Shown here: positions 1-8,548 of the stretch, in pieces
How positions within the stretch are numbered: position 1 is the first letter of the stretch
Layout: each line of letters begins with the position of its first letter
Program-made: the position numbers and the translations under genes
Assembly: GCF_017993425.1 (NCBI RefSeq)
Contig: NZ_JAGOMQ010000021.1
Coordinates: 1 to 64,000 of the forward strand
DNA from: Amaricoccus sp.
GTDB taxonomy: Bacteria > Pseudomonadota > Alphaproteobacteria > Rhodobacterales > Rhodobacteraceae
DNA length: 64,000 bases
Reading direction: 5' to 3'
Notes under the pieces: model-generated
What the model was told of the DNA's origin: nothing
Database searches by the model: none
What the model saw: only the letters and a program-made list of their open reading frames with translations

Positions 1-333
1 GCCGATGGCGACGGCCTCCGTCTGCTCCGCCGTCGGCATCGGCTCCTTCTCGACACCGGGCTGCGTGGCGGGGATCGGCAGTCCCAGGAGCGCGGTGGCG
101 GCCGTGGCCAGCCTCGCCTCGAAGTCGTGCATCCGCACCTCGAGCGTCGACATGCGCTCGAGGGCTGTCTCGAGCTCGTGTGCCATCGGTGCGAGCGATA
201 TGGCGACCTCGTCGCGGATCGCATCGCCGAGATCGGCGAGGGGCGCAAGCACGCGGTCGAGCTGCGAGGCCGCGGCGCCGGCACGGTGGACACGCGGGCT
301 GCGGCGGGCGCCGGGATGGGTGGCGATGCTCAT
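1..333 (-). CDS. Partial hypothetical protein, possible coiled coil
   Basis: The reading frame is open from the ATG at 333 to the window edge (111 codons), so the C-terminus is missing. A strong Shine-Dalgarno (GGAAAGGAG) lies just upstream of the ATG. The product begins MSIATHPGARRSPRVHR and then has a helical stretch rich in Leu, Glu and Ala (LDRVLAPLADLGDAIRDE, then HELETALERMSTLEVRM) that could form a coiled coil. No domain, signal peptide or membrane segment is recognised. It lies on the island side of the tRNA-Gln/integrase junction, so it is probably island cargo. I do not recognise the family. Confidence 0.5.
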   Translation of the reverse strand, partial: MSIATHPGARRSPRVHRAGAAASQLDRVLAPLADLGDAIRDEVAISLAPMAHELETALERMSTLEVRMHDFEARLATAATALLGLPIPATQPGVEKEPMPTAEQTEAVAIG

Positions 334-570
334 GACGGTCTCCTTTCCTGGGGAGGAGATCGTCCCGTTGGATGCAGGGGATCCTGTTCGGGGGGATGGT
401 TCGCCCGGCCTTCGCTGCGCGGACAATCGTCAGGTTCTGGCGCTTCGGCGTGGCGACGCCTCGCTGCCAGCGGTCTCTACATTTCTATCTTTTCTTTCCT
501 CGCATCGGACTCCGGGCGTGTCGCCGGCGGCCAATCTCATTGGTGAGCCGCCCGCGGGGCATCCTTGACA
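334..570. other. Intergenic region between divergent small genes
   Basis: No convincing gene is seen here. The stretch near 478-505 is pyrimidine-rich and less GC-rich than its surroundings, which suits a promoter for the minus-strand gene at 333 or for the plus-strand reading at 571. No clear -35/-10 pair could be fixed. Confidence 0.3.
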
Positions 571-861
571 ATGGCATCAAGGACGCGGCTGCTCATGTTC
601 GACGATCTCCCCAACGCCACCCAGTCCCCCGCAATCCGATCCGCAACTGCTCGCCCTCCGGTTCCTCGCGACGGCCGGCGCGGCGCTGACGCACGCCCTG
701 GGCGCCATGATGATCGGCCCCACGGTCGATCCGATGCACTGGCTGCTCGACGAGACGCTCGCGCTGCTCCGACGCCCGGCGCGCAGCCGGACACCCGGGT
801 GGAGCGCCTGATTGCGGACCTCCGCGACCTCCGCAGCAGGATCGACGATGGTTCCGCCTGA
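571..861 (+). pseudogene. Small hypothetical gene, apparently frameshifted
   Basis: Protein-like sequence continues across this stretch only if the frame changes. Frame 1 begins at the ATG at 571 (MASRTRLLMFDDLPNATQSP). From about 629 the second frame is better (PQLLALRFLATAGAALTHAL, then MIGPTVDPMHWLLDETLALL). From about 795 frame 1 resumes with VERLIADLRDLRSRIDDGSA and a stop. The first switch coincides with a run of five C residues at 626-630. This is either a decayed island gene, sequence error in homopolymers, or two overlapping short genes. The family is not recognised. Confidence 0.35.
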
Positions 862-924
862 TCCGGCTCCCTGAGCCACCGGCGCAGGGCCTTGACGCCA
901 ATCCCGGCGACAAGGAGACCGCTC

Positions 925-1362
925 ATGCAGATCACCGTCGACTACGACGACTACGTGTCCATCCTCTCCTACGTGCGGATGCTCGGCCGCCGGCTTGCGC
1001 CCATCCTCGAAGGCGATCTGCCGGCATTGCTCGGTCACCGCGCGCCGAGCGGCATGCGACGGGTCGCCGACGCTGCCGCGCGCGGCCGGCTCCATGCTGG
1101 CTTCGCTCGCGACATGTTGCCCGTGCTCGCCGATGCCTGCGATCGCGCAATCGAGGACGGCGTCTCCGTTGAGGGCGACTGGATCGAGGTCGGCTGGAGC
1201 GACGGCGGGATGGACCAGGCCTGGCATGAATGGGAGGTGCTGTCCGAGACCGCCCGCGAGATCGTGCCGATCCGGCGCGAGATCCGGATGATCATCGAGC
1301 TCCTGGAGCGGATCGAGGATCTGGTCGCCGCGCAGCGAGATTTCGCCGAACTTCGCCTCTGA
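925..1362 (+). CDS. Hypothetical protein, island cargo
   Basis: This encodes about 145 residues. The ATG at 925 is preferred because AAGGAG lies at 912-917; an upstream in-frame ATG at 892 has no such signal. The product starts MQITVDYDDYVSILSYVRM and ends in a charged helix (IRREIRMIIELLERIEDLV). It is acidic, predicted soluble and mostly helical, with no signal peptide or membrane segment. I do not recognise the family. It sits between the island end and the integrase and is transcribed toward the integrase gene's 3' end. Confidence 0.5.
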   Translation: MQITVDYDDYVSILSYVRMLGRRLAPILEGDLPALLGHRAPSGMRRVADAAARGRLHAGFARDMLPVLADACDRAIEDGVSVEGDWIEVGWSDGGMDQAWHEWEVLSETAREIVPIRREIRMIIELLERIEDLVAAQRDFAELRL

Positions 1363-1430
1363 TCGAACCCGGGAACGGCCGAACAGCGCGAGGACGCCTC
1401 ATGCGTGACGCGGAGCGACGACGAGCGACT

Positions 1431-3890
1431 CTACGGGCTGGATGCTGATCGCTCGACGACGGTCGGCTGGGACAGGCGGCCCGTCCGCTCGGTGGCATTG
1501 GCCGCAAGACGACGAACCGGCGCAGACGAGACCGACTCGCGCTCCGTCGTCGTTGCGCCCTGCCTCACCCCCACGGTGGCATCGCTCATCGTAGAGTCCT
1601 GCTCGCCCGTGAACGCCAAAGCCAGCAGGACGCCGAACACGCGCTGGACCGTCTCGTCGACGAAGCCCTCGATCCGATAGCGCCGGCCCGCCAGTATTCC
1701 GGCGACACGACGCCCCATGCGATCGAGGATTTCGGAGCTGGCAGCAGGATCGCGTGGATCGATGATCCCCTCGGGCACGATGAGGTGTGTGACACCGGTC
1801 TCCGGCTCATGGATTTCGATGCACTTCGGACGGTCCGCGGCGTCGAGCGTCAGGCTGACGCGCACGGGCGCCTGCTTGAGCAGCGAGCAGCCCCGGATCA
1901 CGGGGAAGCCGAGCCGAGTGTCGAATTCCACGATCAGCCCGAGATCGATCCGATCGAGGAAGCTCTTGATAAGGAGCAGGTTCGCTTGCGTGTAGTGACG
2001 GTTGATCACCGAGCCGTGCTCGTGTCCAAGAATCGACTGGCGGACGTGGTCCGGCGCTCCGAGGGCGAGAAGCTCAGTCGCGACCGTCATGCGGCCGGCA
2101 TAGAAGTCCTCGTGAGGATCCCGGATTCCGATGTGCTGGAAGATGCGACGACGGCGCTTGCCGAAGATGTCGGAGACCTTGCCGTCGACCTCGCTGGCCG
2201 GGAGCTCCGGGAACAGCAGGTCGCCCGGCAAGGCCAGTTGCGCCCGCCACCATTCGGCGAACCCGAGGCGAAGCAGGATGTCCGGAATCGGCACCACCCG
2301 CTCGCTCGCCTTGTTCTTCTGCCGCGCATCCGGACGCATCTCGAAGACGAAGCAAAGGATGCCGTCGCGCACCTGCACCGAGTCCTTCCGCAGCGCTGCG
2401 GACTCTTCGGGGCGCGGTCCCACGGTCAACTGGATGAGCGGAAGCCAGTAGAGGCCATCGCGGAGGATCACCCGCCCCGGGCGCCAGCGCCGGTGCTGGC
2501 TCAAGCACCCACCATAGATCGGCGACGTGACGAGGCCGCTGATCCGCTCGAGGCTCCAGACCGTCCGCTTCTTGGAGTCGGTCACGCGCAAGGCGAAGGG
2601 ATCGGACGCACGATTGTCGGCGGACGCCGCCGGGCGGCGGAACTCCGGCAGGACCGAGACGAAGTCCAGGCCATTCCAGCCGAGGTCGACCTTCGCACTC
2701 CGGGCGATCGCCGAGACGCGCGCATGATGATGCTCGACGGCGGCATCGCTCACGCGGACCTGCAGGCGCTTGGCGAGCTCCGCGCGCTTGGCGCGCAGGT
2801 CCATATCAGCTCGGCCGCGGACCTCCACGATGATCTTGCGGTCGTATTCGTCTGCCTCGGCAATGGTCGCATGCTTGTCGGGCTCGATGCCGGTCTTGCT
2901 GTACTTGTTTCGCCCGTGGTTCTTGCCGTGCGGCTTGGGCAGGCGCCGGAGCCAGAGCAGGAAGGCGAGCAGGTTCTCCTTCTCCAGGAACAGATCGAGC
3001 GGCATGTCGCCGCGGAACGCGAGCATGCACTTCCCGGTGCCCTCGACCTTTCGCGCCATGTCGATAGAGACCGCGCTCCGGTGCGCCGCATCGATTGCGG
3101 CGCTTAGCATGACCGGAGCGGCGATCTCGGCGACCGCCTTTTCCGTGAAGAGCCGACCGCGAATGTCGCGGGTCGCCTGCTCGAGGGTCATTCCGTCCTC
3201 GTAGGCAAGCTCCGCCACCTTGACGTCGAGCAGTGTCCCGAGCACTTCCCGCTCGACGGCGGCCGGGGCGTTTCCCTCTCCCGGAATCCGGAGCGCCTCC
3301 ATCGCCTGCTGCGTCGCCTCGCGCGCGACGTTCCCATCGCGAAGCCGCATGGCGGTCTTGAGGCGCTCGATCTCCTGCTCAAGACCGGCGCGGGCGGCGT
3401 CGGCCTCGGCCACGGTCCGCTTCGTCGCGATGGCATCCCGCTGCACGATCTCGTCGAGCGCCGCGCGCGCCGCTTCGCGAACGATCAGCGTCACCGCCGA
3501 CGGGGTAATCATCCGCACCAGGTTCGTCGTCACGTCAGCCTCAACCCGCTCGAGAGCGGCGACGATCGCGGCAGCGCGCTTCATCGCCTCGAGCAGCACC
3601 TCGGTCTGCAACGAGAGGCACAAGAACGGCGGCGCCCCCAGTTCGGTCAGCTTTTTCGGGAGGCGGCGGCGGAACTGGTAGGTCCGCCCCCGACGCCAGA
3701 CGAAGGGCATCGGTCCGGCCGGCGCCGACCGCGGCCGACGCCGAGTCGCGGTGCCGCGCGAGGAGGGCGGCGCCGGGTCGTGTGCTACACCCTGTGCGAC
3801 ACCGTGTGCCACACCCTCGCCGGGAGGCTGGGACGAGCGGCTCCAGGGGCTGGTCGATCTCTTGGATTCATTGACATTTTCTGAAAACAT
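1431..3890 (-). CDS. Tyrosine site-specific recombinase (integrase) at tRNA-Gln
   Basis: A phage or island integrase of about 819 residues if it starts at the ATG at 3890, or about 759 from the ATG at 3710 (MPFVWRRGRTYQFRRRLP). The upstream ATG uses the A of the tRNA CCA end. The N-terminus has a VAHGVAQGVAH repeat, then a basic DUF6538-like segment, a long helical middle, and a C-terminal catalytic domain. The first Arg is in GPRPEESAALRKDS (about residue 490). The usual HxxR box reads YAGR within FYAGRMTVATELL. The last box is GHEHGSVINRHYT, with the Tyr nucleophile near residue 630. About 190 residues follow the nucleophile, which is long for the family. The open frame continues upstream through the tRNA, but that part cannot be coding. 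Integration specificity for tRNA-Gln is inferred from position. Confidence 0.85.
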   Translation of the reverse strand: MFSENVNESKRSTSPWSRSSQPPGEGVAHGVAQGVAHDPAPPSSRGTATRRRPRSAPAGPMPFVWRRGRTYQFRRRLPKKLTELGAPPFLCLSLQTEVLLEAMKRAAAIVAALERVEADVTTNLVRMITPSAVTLIVREAARAALDEIVQRDAIATKRTVAEADAARAGLEQEIERLKTAMRLRDGNVAREATQQAMEALRIPGEGNAPAAVEREVLGTLLDVKVAELAYEDGMTLEQATRDIRGRLFTEKAVAEIAAPVMLSAAIDAAHRSAVSIDMARKVEGTGKCMLAFRGDMPLDLFLEKENLLAFLLWLRRLPKPHGKNHGRNKYSKTGIEPDKHATIAEADEYDRKIIVEVRGRADMDLRAKRAELAKRLQVRVSDAAVEHHHARVSAIARSAKVDLGWNGLDFVSVLPEFRRPAASADNRASDPFALRVTDSKKRTVWSLERISGLVTSPIYGGCLSQHRRWRPGRVILRDGLYWLPLIQLTVGPRPEESAALRKDSVQVRDGILCFVFEMRPDARQKNKASERVVPIPDILLRLGFAEWWRAQLALPGDLLFPELPASEVDGKVSDIFGKRRRRIFQHIGIRDPHEDFYAGRMTVATELLALGAPDHVRQSILGHEHGSVINRHYTQANLLLIKSFLDRIDLGLIVEFDTRLGFPVIRGCSLLKQAPVRVSLTLDAADRPKCIEIHEPETGVTHLIVPEGIIDPRDPAASSEILDRMGRRVAGILAGRRYRIEGFVDETVQRVFGVLLALAFTGEQDSTMSDATVGVRQGATTTERESVSSAPVRRLAANATERTGRLSQPTVVERSASSP

Positions 3891-3964
3891 GGCTGGGGCG
3901 GGAGGATTCGAACCTCCGAATGACGGTACCAAAAACCGTTGCCTTACCGCTTGGCGACGCCCCA
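3890..3964 (-). tRNA. tRNA-Gln (anticodon TTG)
   Basis: A complete 75-nt cloverleaf can be folded by eye on the minus strand. The acceptor TGGGGCG pairs with CGCCCCA, the anticodon stem ACGGT/ACCGT encloses the loop TTTTGGT with anticodon TTG, and the T arm is GGAGG-TTCGAAT-CCTCC. The 3' GCCA is genome encoded. The gene is intact although an integrase gene begins at its last base, so the element rebuilt the tRNA 3' end at integration, as is usual for tRNA-targeting elements. Confidence 0.95.
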
Positions 3965-4190
3965 AAACTCCAGTCGCATCCGCCTGGCGCTGTCGCGCCG
4001 TTCGGAGCCCGCCCGCAGGCAGGCCGCCGATGCCGGCGGTTATGAAGGACATGGGCCCGGCAGCGCAAGGGGGCGTCGACATCGTCGAGCCCGCCTCGCG
4101 AAGGAAGGGTCCGGCGCCCGTTTCAGTCGTTTGACAGCCGTGGGCCGTCGTGCCTGAGGCGCGCGAGCGCTGGTAGAACAGGCGGACCAG

Positions 4191-4728
4191 ATGCCAAACC
4201 TCGTGCGGACGCGGCGGCTCTCTAAGGACAGGGCGGATCGCCTCGAGCGGATGATCCCGCGAGGGCGCCTTAGCCGACGGCCGGCTGCCTTCGGAGCTCG
4301 AGCTGATACGGACCTTCGGCGTCGGGCGGCCCTCGGTGCGCGAGGCGTTCCTGCACCTGAGCAGGATGGGCTCGTCGAGGTCGGCTCCGGCGAGCGCGCC
4401 CGAGGGACCAGTCCGACGCCCCAGTTCGTCATCGACGCCCTCTCCGGCCCGGCACATGATCGCGGCGCCGGGAGGGTGTTCTTCGAGGCCGGCCTTGCCC
4501 GGCGCGCGGCGCGGCACGCGACGGCGGAGGATCTCGACGCGCTCGCCGAGGCGCTGGAGGTCAACCGGCGCTCGATCGGCGATCTCGACGCCCTCCGGCA
4601 GACCGACGTCGACTTCCGCCACACGCTGGCGGCGATCGCGCGGAACCCGATCTTCGAGGCGGTCCACGCGGCGCTCGCCGGGTGGCTGCTCGAGCAGAGG
4701 CGGCGGACGCTGGCGGCCCGGCCGGCCG
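4191..4728 (+). pseudogene. Decayed GntR/FadR-family transcriptional regulator
   Basis: Remains of a GntR regulator are spread over different frames. The winged-helix part reads GRLPSELELIRTFGVGRPSV and then REAFLHLSRMGLVEVGSGER in other frames near 4270-4400. The FadR-type (FCD) effector domain follows (ARHATAEDLDALAEALEVNR, DVDFRHTLAAIARNPIFEAV) up to about 4700. Several indels break the frame and the C-terminus is lost at the junction with an ABC-ATPase remnant. Such regulators normally control sugar or organic-acid genes, which agrees with the neighbouring remnant. No functional product is expected. Confidence 0.75.
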
Positions 4729-5133
4729 GTCTCGACCTTCGTCGCCGGGTTCCTCGGTTCGCCGCGGATGAGCTTCCTGCCCGCGACCCTCGCCCTCGGG
4801 GCGGAGCGGGCCGTCGTTCTCGGCGACGCCCGGCCGGCGCGCGGGCCGGAGCGCGGGCTCGCCATGGGGCGGACGGCCAGCCGGTGCTGCTCGGCCTGCG
4901 GCCGGAGCACCTGGGCGGGGCGGAGGGGCCGTCGCCGCGGCCCGGCCGGGCCCGCCATGCCGCGACCGTCGAGATGGTCCAGCCGACCGGCTCGCGCAGC
5001 TACGCCACCGTCCGCCCCGGTCGTCGCCGAGTTGCCCGCCCACGACGCCAGCGTCCCCAGGCGAGTCGATCGAGATCGACATCAGCACCGCCCGGGCCTC
5101 GCTCTTCGACCGCCAGACCGAACGCGCCCTGTG
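4729..5133 (+). pseudogene. C-terminal remnant of an UgpC/MalK-type sugar ABC transporter ATPase
   Basis: Only the last third of the ATPase survives, in three frames. VSTFVAGFLGSPRMSFLPAT (4729 on) is the classic start of the regulatory part after the ABC domain. It is followed by DGQPVLLGLRPEHLG (TOBE region), VEMVQPTGSRSYATV, and finally ESIEIDISTARASLFDRQTE ending at the stop at 5131-5133. The nucleotide-binding domain, with its Walker motifs, is absent. The GntR remnant runs directly into it, so one deletion probably joined the regulator to the transporter tail, with later frameshifts. Confidence 0.75.
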
Positions 5134-5160
5134 AGGCCAACGGCGTGAATCTCGCAGGTG

Positions 5161-5172
5161 TTCACGCGTGAA
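5161..5172. promoter_or_regulatory. Perfect 12-bp palindrome, possible orphan operator
   Basis: TTCACGCGTGAA is a perfect palindrome directly downstream of the decayed sugar-transport remnants. The sequence after it is unusually AT-rich for the window and contains TATACT at 5206-5211, a possible -10 box. No supported gene follows on the plus strand before the convergent protease end at 5387. It may be an operator left from the lost locus. Confidence 0.25.
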
Positions 5173-5386
5173 TATTACGCAAGGCATTGATTTCATTTGA
5201 TGCGTTATACTATAGCGATACTCCGGCACGCTGCACGACGGAGGCGGCAAGGGTCGACCGGATCGGCGACGGTAGCGGTCGCAACGGCCGGCTGGCGCGC
5301 GTTCGTGGCGCCGGCGGCCGCGATTGTCCTCGGTGGTGGCCCGCCGCCTCCGCAGAGCCGGAAGGGCACGGGCGCCGACGGCGGCG
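5173..5386. other. Intergenic stretch with no supported gene
   Basis: This region separates the decayed ABC gene from the 3' end of the protease gene. Short open frames occur on both strands but have low-complexity Arg/Ala-rich translations typical of noncoding GC-rich DNA. No terminator hairpin with a T-run was found for the protease. Confidence 0.3.
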
Positions 5387-6910
5387 CTAGAGGTAGAAGT
5401 CCTCGCCGTCGCGTCCGGAGTAGCTCGCCGCGGTGATCGTCGCGCCGTCATTGATCCAGATGGTCGCGTCGTGGCCAGCGCGGGCGTCCACGTAGAGCCT
5501 GACCTCGGTATAGGAACCGTTGTTGAACGTCGCCATGCCGCCGGCGCCCGTGGAGCCGGGCCGGAATGCCTGGTCCCCGGCCAGGGTCAGGTTCGCGTCG
5601 ATCTCGCGCAAATCGATGATGTCGCCGCCGAGCGTCCCGACGCGCGACATGTCGTTGATCGTGTCCGGAGCCGTCGTGGTCGAATCGGACAGGAACCTGA
5701 ACTTGAACAGGTCGTCCCCGTCCCCCCCGACCAGCAGGTCCTGGCCCCCGCCGCCGTCGAGCGTGTCGTTCCCGGCGAGCCCGTAGAGCTGGTCATTGCC
5801 GTTGTTGCCCCACAGCGTGTTGCGGGCGGTGTTCCCGATCAGCCTGTCGGGGCCGACGCCTCCCCATGCATTCTCGATAAGCGACCGGCTGTCGCCATAG
5901 AACTGGAGCGCGTTGTAGACGTTGCCGCGGGCGTAGCCCTGATTCTGCGATCCGCCCAGATAGGCGACCGTATCAGACGAGAAGTAGCTGTACTGCCCGG
6001 GCCGGAGATCCACCGTCATCCCGGCCGAGAAGTTGCGCAGGTCGTAGGTGTCGTTGCCGTTTCCGTCCCAGATCGTCTGGAATATCTTACCATACGGCGA
6101 AGTGATCGGTACGACTGCCCCGTTCAGATACGAGTTCCCCGCCGCGTCCCACGAGTAGCGCGTGTTTCCGGCGTTCGTCGAGAAATCCGCCCCGTAAAGG
6201 TATTGCAAGGCCGCGATATCGAGCATCATAAAGGTTTGCGGGAAATGCGAGTTCTGATAATTGTCGATCTCGTCTCGATAATGTTCCCTGTATGACATGA
6301 TAGTGTACTCAAGATAATCATAATTAACACTTAGAACGTCGCGGAAGCTGTCGTTAAACCCGTAGTCGTGCGGATGCTTCAGACCAAGTGCGTGTCCGGT
6401 CTCGTGCATCAACGTCGCATAATGGAACGTGCCCGCATACGGGACGCCCGATTGATTGTTCTGCCGCCCGATCCAAACATCCCCCTGATACATCGAATAG
6501 CCATAGACGTCCGATTTACCGCTTAGGCCCGAGTTCCAGTAGGACCCGGGAAAGTCGCCGACCCGGGCCGTGTCCACGGACGACGTATTCGCGTACCGCA
6601 GCGTCGCGTTCCCAGCGCCGTACCCGGCGAAGGCAATGCCGAGGCCGGTCAGGCCGGCCACCGAATACGCCCCGCCAGTCTCCAGAATCCACCGCGTCGA
6701 GCTCTGCTGCGCGGCGGAAAACTGATAGTACGTCTGCTGCGACACGAAAAAGCCGTGCGTGCCGTATCCGGCCTGATAGTCGAAAAAGGAATCAGTAAAG
6801 CTGTAGGTGATGAGGGGCGACGTCCACTTCGTGCCGTGTATGATCCCGTTAAGGTCGCCACCGGGCTTGGATGTCAGCCATCCCCAACTCGTATATGGAC
6901 CAGCTCCCAT
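5387..6910 (-). CDS. Serralysin-family secreted zinc metalloprotease with RTX repeats
   Basis: A protein of 507 residues beginning MGAGPYTSWGWLTSK after the ribosome site GGGAGAGAAGG. The metzincin zinc motif HETGHALGLKH is at residues 169-179 and the Met-turn YTIMSY at 202-207. Calcium-binding RTX nonapeptides (GNNGNDQLYGLAGNDTLDG, VGGDGDDLF) lie at about 368-402. The C-terminus ends in DFYL, as in proteins exported by type I secretion. There is no N-terminal signal peptide, as expected for the family. The likely role is extracellular protein degradation. No type I secretion genes or inhibitor gene are adjacent, so export would need genes elsewhere. The gene is visibly AT-richer than its neighbours (notably 6100-6400), which suggests horizontal transfer. 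Confidence 0.93.
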   Translation of the reverse strand: MGAGPYTSWGWLTSKPGGDLNGIIHGTKWTSPLITYSFTDSFFDYQAGYGTHGFFVSQQTYYQFSAAQQSSTRWILETGGAYSVAGLTGLGIAFAGYGAGNATLRYANTSSVDTARVGDFPGSYWNSGLSGKSDVYGYSMYQGDVWIGRQNNQSGVPYAGTFHYATLMHETGHALGLKHPHDYGFNDSFRDVLSVNYDYLEYTIMSYREHYRDEIDNYQNSHFPQTFMMLDIAALQYLYGADFSTNAGNTRYSWDAAGNSYLNGAVVPITSPYGKIFQTIWDGNGNDTYDLRNFSAGMTVDLRPGQYSYFSSDTVAYLGGSQNQGYARGNVYNALQFYGDSRSLIENAWGGVGPDRLIGNTARNTLWGNNGNDQLYGLAGNDTLDGGGGQDLLVGGDGDDLFKFRFLSDSTTTAPDTINDMSRVGTLGGDIIDLREIDANLTLAGDQAFRPGSTGAGGMATFNNGSYTEVRLYVDARAGHDATIWINDGATITAASYSGRDGEDFYL

Positions 6911-7032
6911 GACCTTCTCTCCCTATGACAGAAAAACAATCTGGGGTAGCGAGGCATTGCTGTTGTCGAACAGTAGCTCCGGGTCGCTGGTTTGGTCAAC
7001 AACCTCATCTCGCTCAAGTTACGTCGCCGTCA

Positions 7033-7068
7033 AAAAAGGAAAACGCCGGAACCGCATCGATTCCGGCG
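7033..7068 (-). terminator. Rho-independent terminator of the lytic transglycosylase gene
   Basis: Read on the minus strand, CGCCGGAA and TTCCGGCG form a perfect 8-bp stem around a 9-nt loop (7044-7068). The stem is followed at once by TTTTCCTTTTTT (7033-7043). It begins 32 nt past the stop of the transglycosylase gene and would insulate the protease gene downstream. Confidence 0.85.
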
Positions 7069-7099
7069 ATAGCTCGCATTAGTCCCCAAAGGCGACGCC

Positions 7100-7684
7100 T
7101 CAGCGTCCGAGGATCTTCTTCACGTATTGCTGGGTTTCCTGGTAGGGCGGCACGCCGCCGTGCTTCTCCACCGCGGCGGGACCGGCGTTGTAGGCGGCGA
7201 GCGCAAGGCGCCAGTCGCCGAACTTGCGGTACTGCATGGAGAGATAGCGCGCCCCGCCCTCGAGGTTCTGCTTGGGATCGTGCGGGTTCACCTGCAGGAG
7301 CCGCGCCGTGCCCGGCATCAGCTGCGCGAGCCCGATCGCTCCCTTCGACGACTTCGCCGTCGGGTGGAAGTTCGATTCCGTCCGCACCAGCCGCAGGAAC
7401 AGGTCCTCGGGGATGTTGTGCTTGCGCGCGGCGGCCCGGGCCATCTCCTGGAACTGGCCGTTGCTGCCGTAATAGGCCGGGATCGCCCAGTCGTCGGTCT
7501 CGGCGATCCGGGACGGCCGGCGCGGCTGGCCCTTCAGCGCCCCGGGCACCGGGGTGCGGATCAGCGCGCGGTACTCCGGCGAGAGGCTGGAGCTGCCCGA
7601 CAGGACGCGGCTCAGCTGAACCTCCGCCGCCGCCGGGCCGGACAACGCGAGGCCCACGCCCAGCGCGATCGCAATCCGTCTCAT
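7100..7684 (-). CDS. Lytic transglycosylase (SLT domain)
   Basis: A 194-residue protein starting at the ATG at 7684 behind GAGGGA. The first 20 residues ([20 protein letters not shown]) are a Sec signal peptide, so it acts in the periplasm. The goose-lysozyme-like SLT domain covers about residues 75-190. The catalytic Glu is E103 in RTESNFHP, followed by the signature [16 protein letters not shown] and the AAYNAGP motif. It should cleave peptidoglycan to 1,6-anhydro-muropeptides. It is divergent from ssb, with about 190 bp between the two starts, and has its own terminator. Nothing suggests a secretion-system-specific role. Confidence 0.92.
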   Translation of the reverse strand: MRRIAIALGVGLALSGPAAAEVQLSRVLSGSSSLSPEYRALIRTPVPGALKGQPRRPSRIAETDDWAIPAYYGSNGQFQEMARAAARKHNIPEDLFLRLVRTESNFHPTAKSSKGAIGLAQLMPGTARLLQVNPHDPKQNLEGGARYLSMQYRKFGDWRLALAAYNAGPAAVEKHGGVPPYQETQQYVKKILGR

Positions 7685-7876
7685 GGTCCCTCGTCCTGCT
7701 GTCGGCGCCTGCCTCGGGCCGCCGCCCGGCCTCTGCCGGAATTGCGGCGGACTATGGCAAAAAGAATCCGGCCTGTCAGCCCCGACGTGTTGTCCTTCAC
7801 CCGGGCTTAATCCAAAAGAAGGCGGACTTCGGCCGACCGCCCGCACGGTCGGCGCGAGATGGAGGAGGAAAGCGGC

Positions 7877-8332
7877 ATGGCCGGCAGCGTCAACAAGGTC
7901 ATCCTGATCGGCAATCTCGGCCGCGACCCCGAGGTCCGCAGCTTCCCGAACGGCGGCAAGGTGGTGAACCTGCGCATCGCCACGTCGGAGACCTGGCGCG
8001 ACCGCAACACCGGCGAGCGCAAGGAGCGCACCGAGTGGCATTCGGTGGCGATCTTCTCCGAGCCCTTGGCGCGTGTCGCCGAGCAGTACCTGCGCAAGGG
8101 CTCCAAGGTCTATCTCGAGGGCCAGCTCGAGACCCGCAAGTGGCAGGACCAGTCCGGCCAGGACCGCTACTCCACCGAGGTCGTGCTGCGACCCTACCGC
8201 TCGGAGCTGACCATGCTCGACGGGCGCGGCGAGGGCGGCATGGGCGGCGGCGCCGACTACGGCGAGGACCGCGGCATGCCGGAGAGCCGCGGCGGCGCGT
8301 CGAGCCAGATCGACGACGAGATCCCGTTCTGA
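7877..8332 (+). CDS. ssb: Single-stranded DNA-binding protein
   Basis: A 151-residue SSB. The OB-fold begins [20 protein letters not shown] and includes the [10 protein letters not shown] and EWHSVAIF strands. A Gly-rich linker ([19 protein letters not shown]) leads to the acidic tip DDEIPF that recruits replication and repair partners. The ATG at 7877 is chosen because GGAGGAGG precedes it and family members start at this Met; an upstream ATG at 7859 would add six residues. The protein binds ssDNA as a tetramer in replication, repair and recombination. This is a core gene and marks host chromosome. Confidence 0.95.
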   Translation: MAGSVNKVILIGNLGRDPEVRSFPNGGKVVNLRIATSETWRDRNTGERKERTEWHSVAIFSEPLARVAEQYLRKGSKVYLEGQLETRKWQDQSGQDRYSTEVVLRPYRSELTMLDGRGEGGMGGGADYGEDRGMPESRGGASSQIDDEIPF

Positions 8333-8499
8333 CGCCAGGGGCGCGGCGACATGCTCGGCGAGCCGATGGAGGCCATCGGCCGCACCGGCGCCATCCGGCT
8401 TCCGTTCCGGCCAACGACGCCGGCCGGGTCGAGTGCGTTCCGGTCCTCGCGCTCAAGAAGCCGCGCCGGGCCATAGAGGCGACATGCGCGAACCCAGGC

Positions 8500-8540
8500 G
8501 AGCGCCCTGCCGCATGGCGACAGGGCGCTCCTTTCGGTTC
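8500..8540. terminator. Bidirectional hairpin between convergent ssb and permease genes
   Basis: GAGCGCCCTG (8500-8509) and CAGGGCGCTC (8521-8530) form a perfect 10-bp stem with an 11-nt loop. On the plus strand CTTTCGGTT follows. The U-tract is short, but the hairpin lies exactly between two converging transcription units. The rest of 8333-8548 holds no supported gene. Confidence 0.6.
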
Positions 8541-8548
8541 CGTGCCGG

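Noticed and set aside
3891-4958. Upstream extension of the integrase reading frame
   Set aside because: It would run through the tRNA-Gln gene and the decayed regulator. The integrase start must be at or after 3890.
7731-7770. Third copy of the shared hyuA/Liv promoter motif (ACTATGGC near the ssb start)
   Set aside because: Only about 8 bases match and the flanks differ; this is expected by chance.
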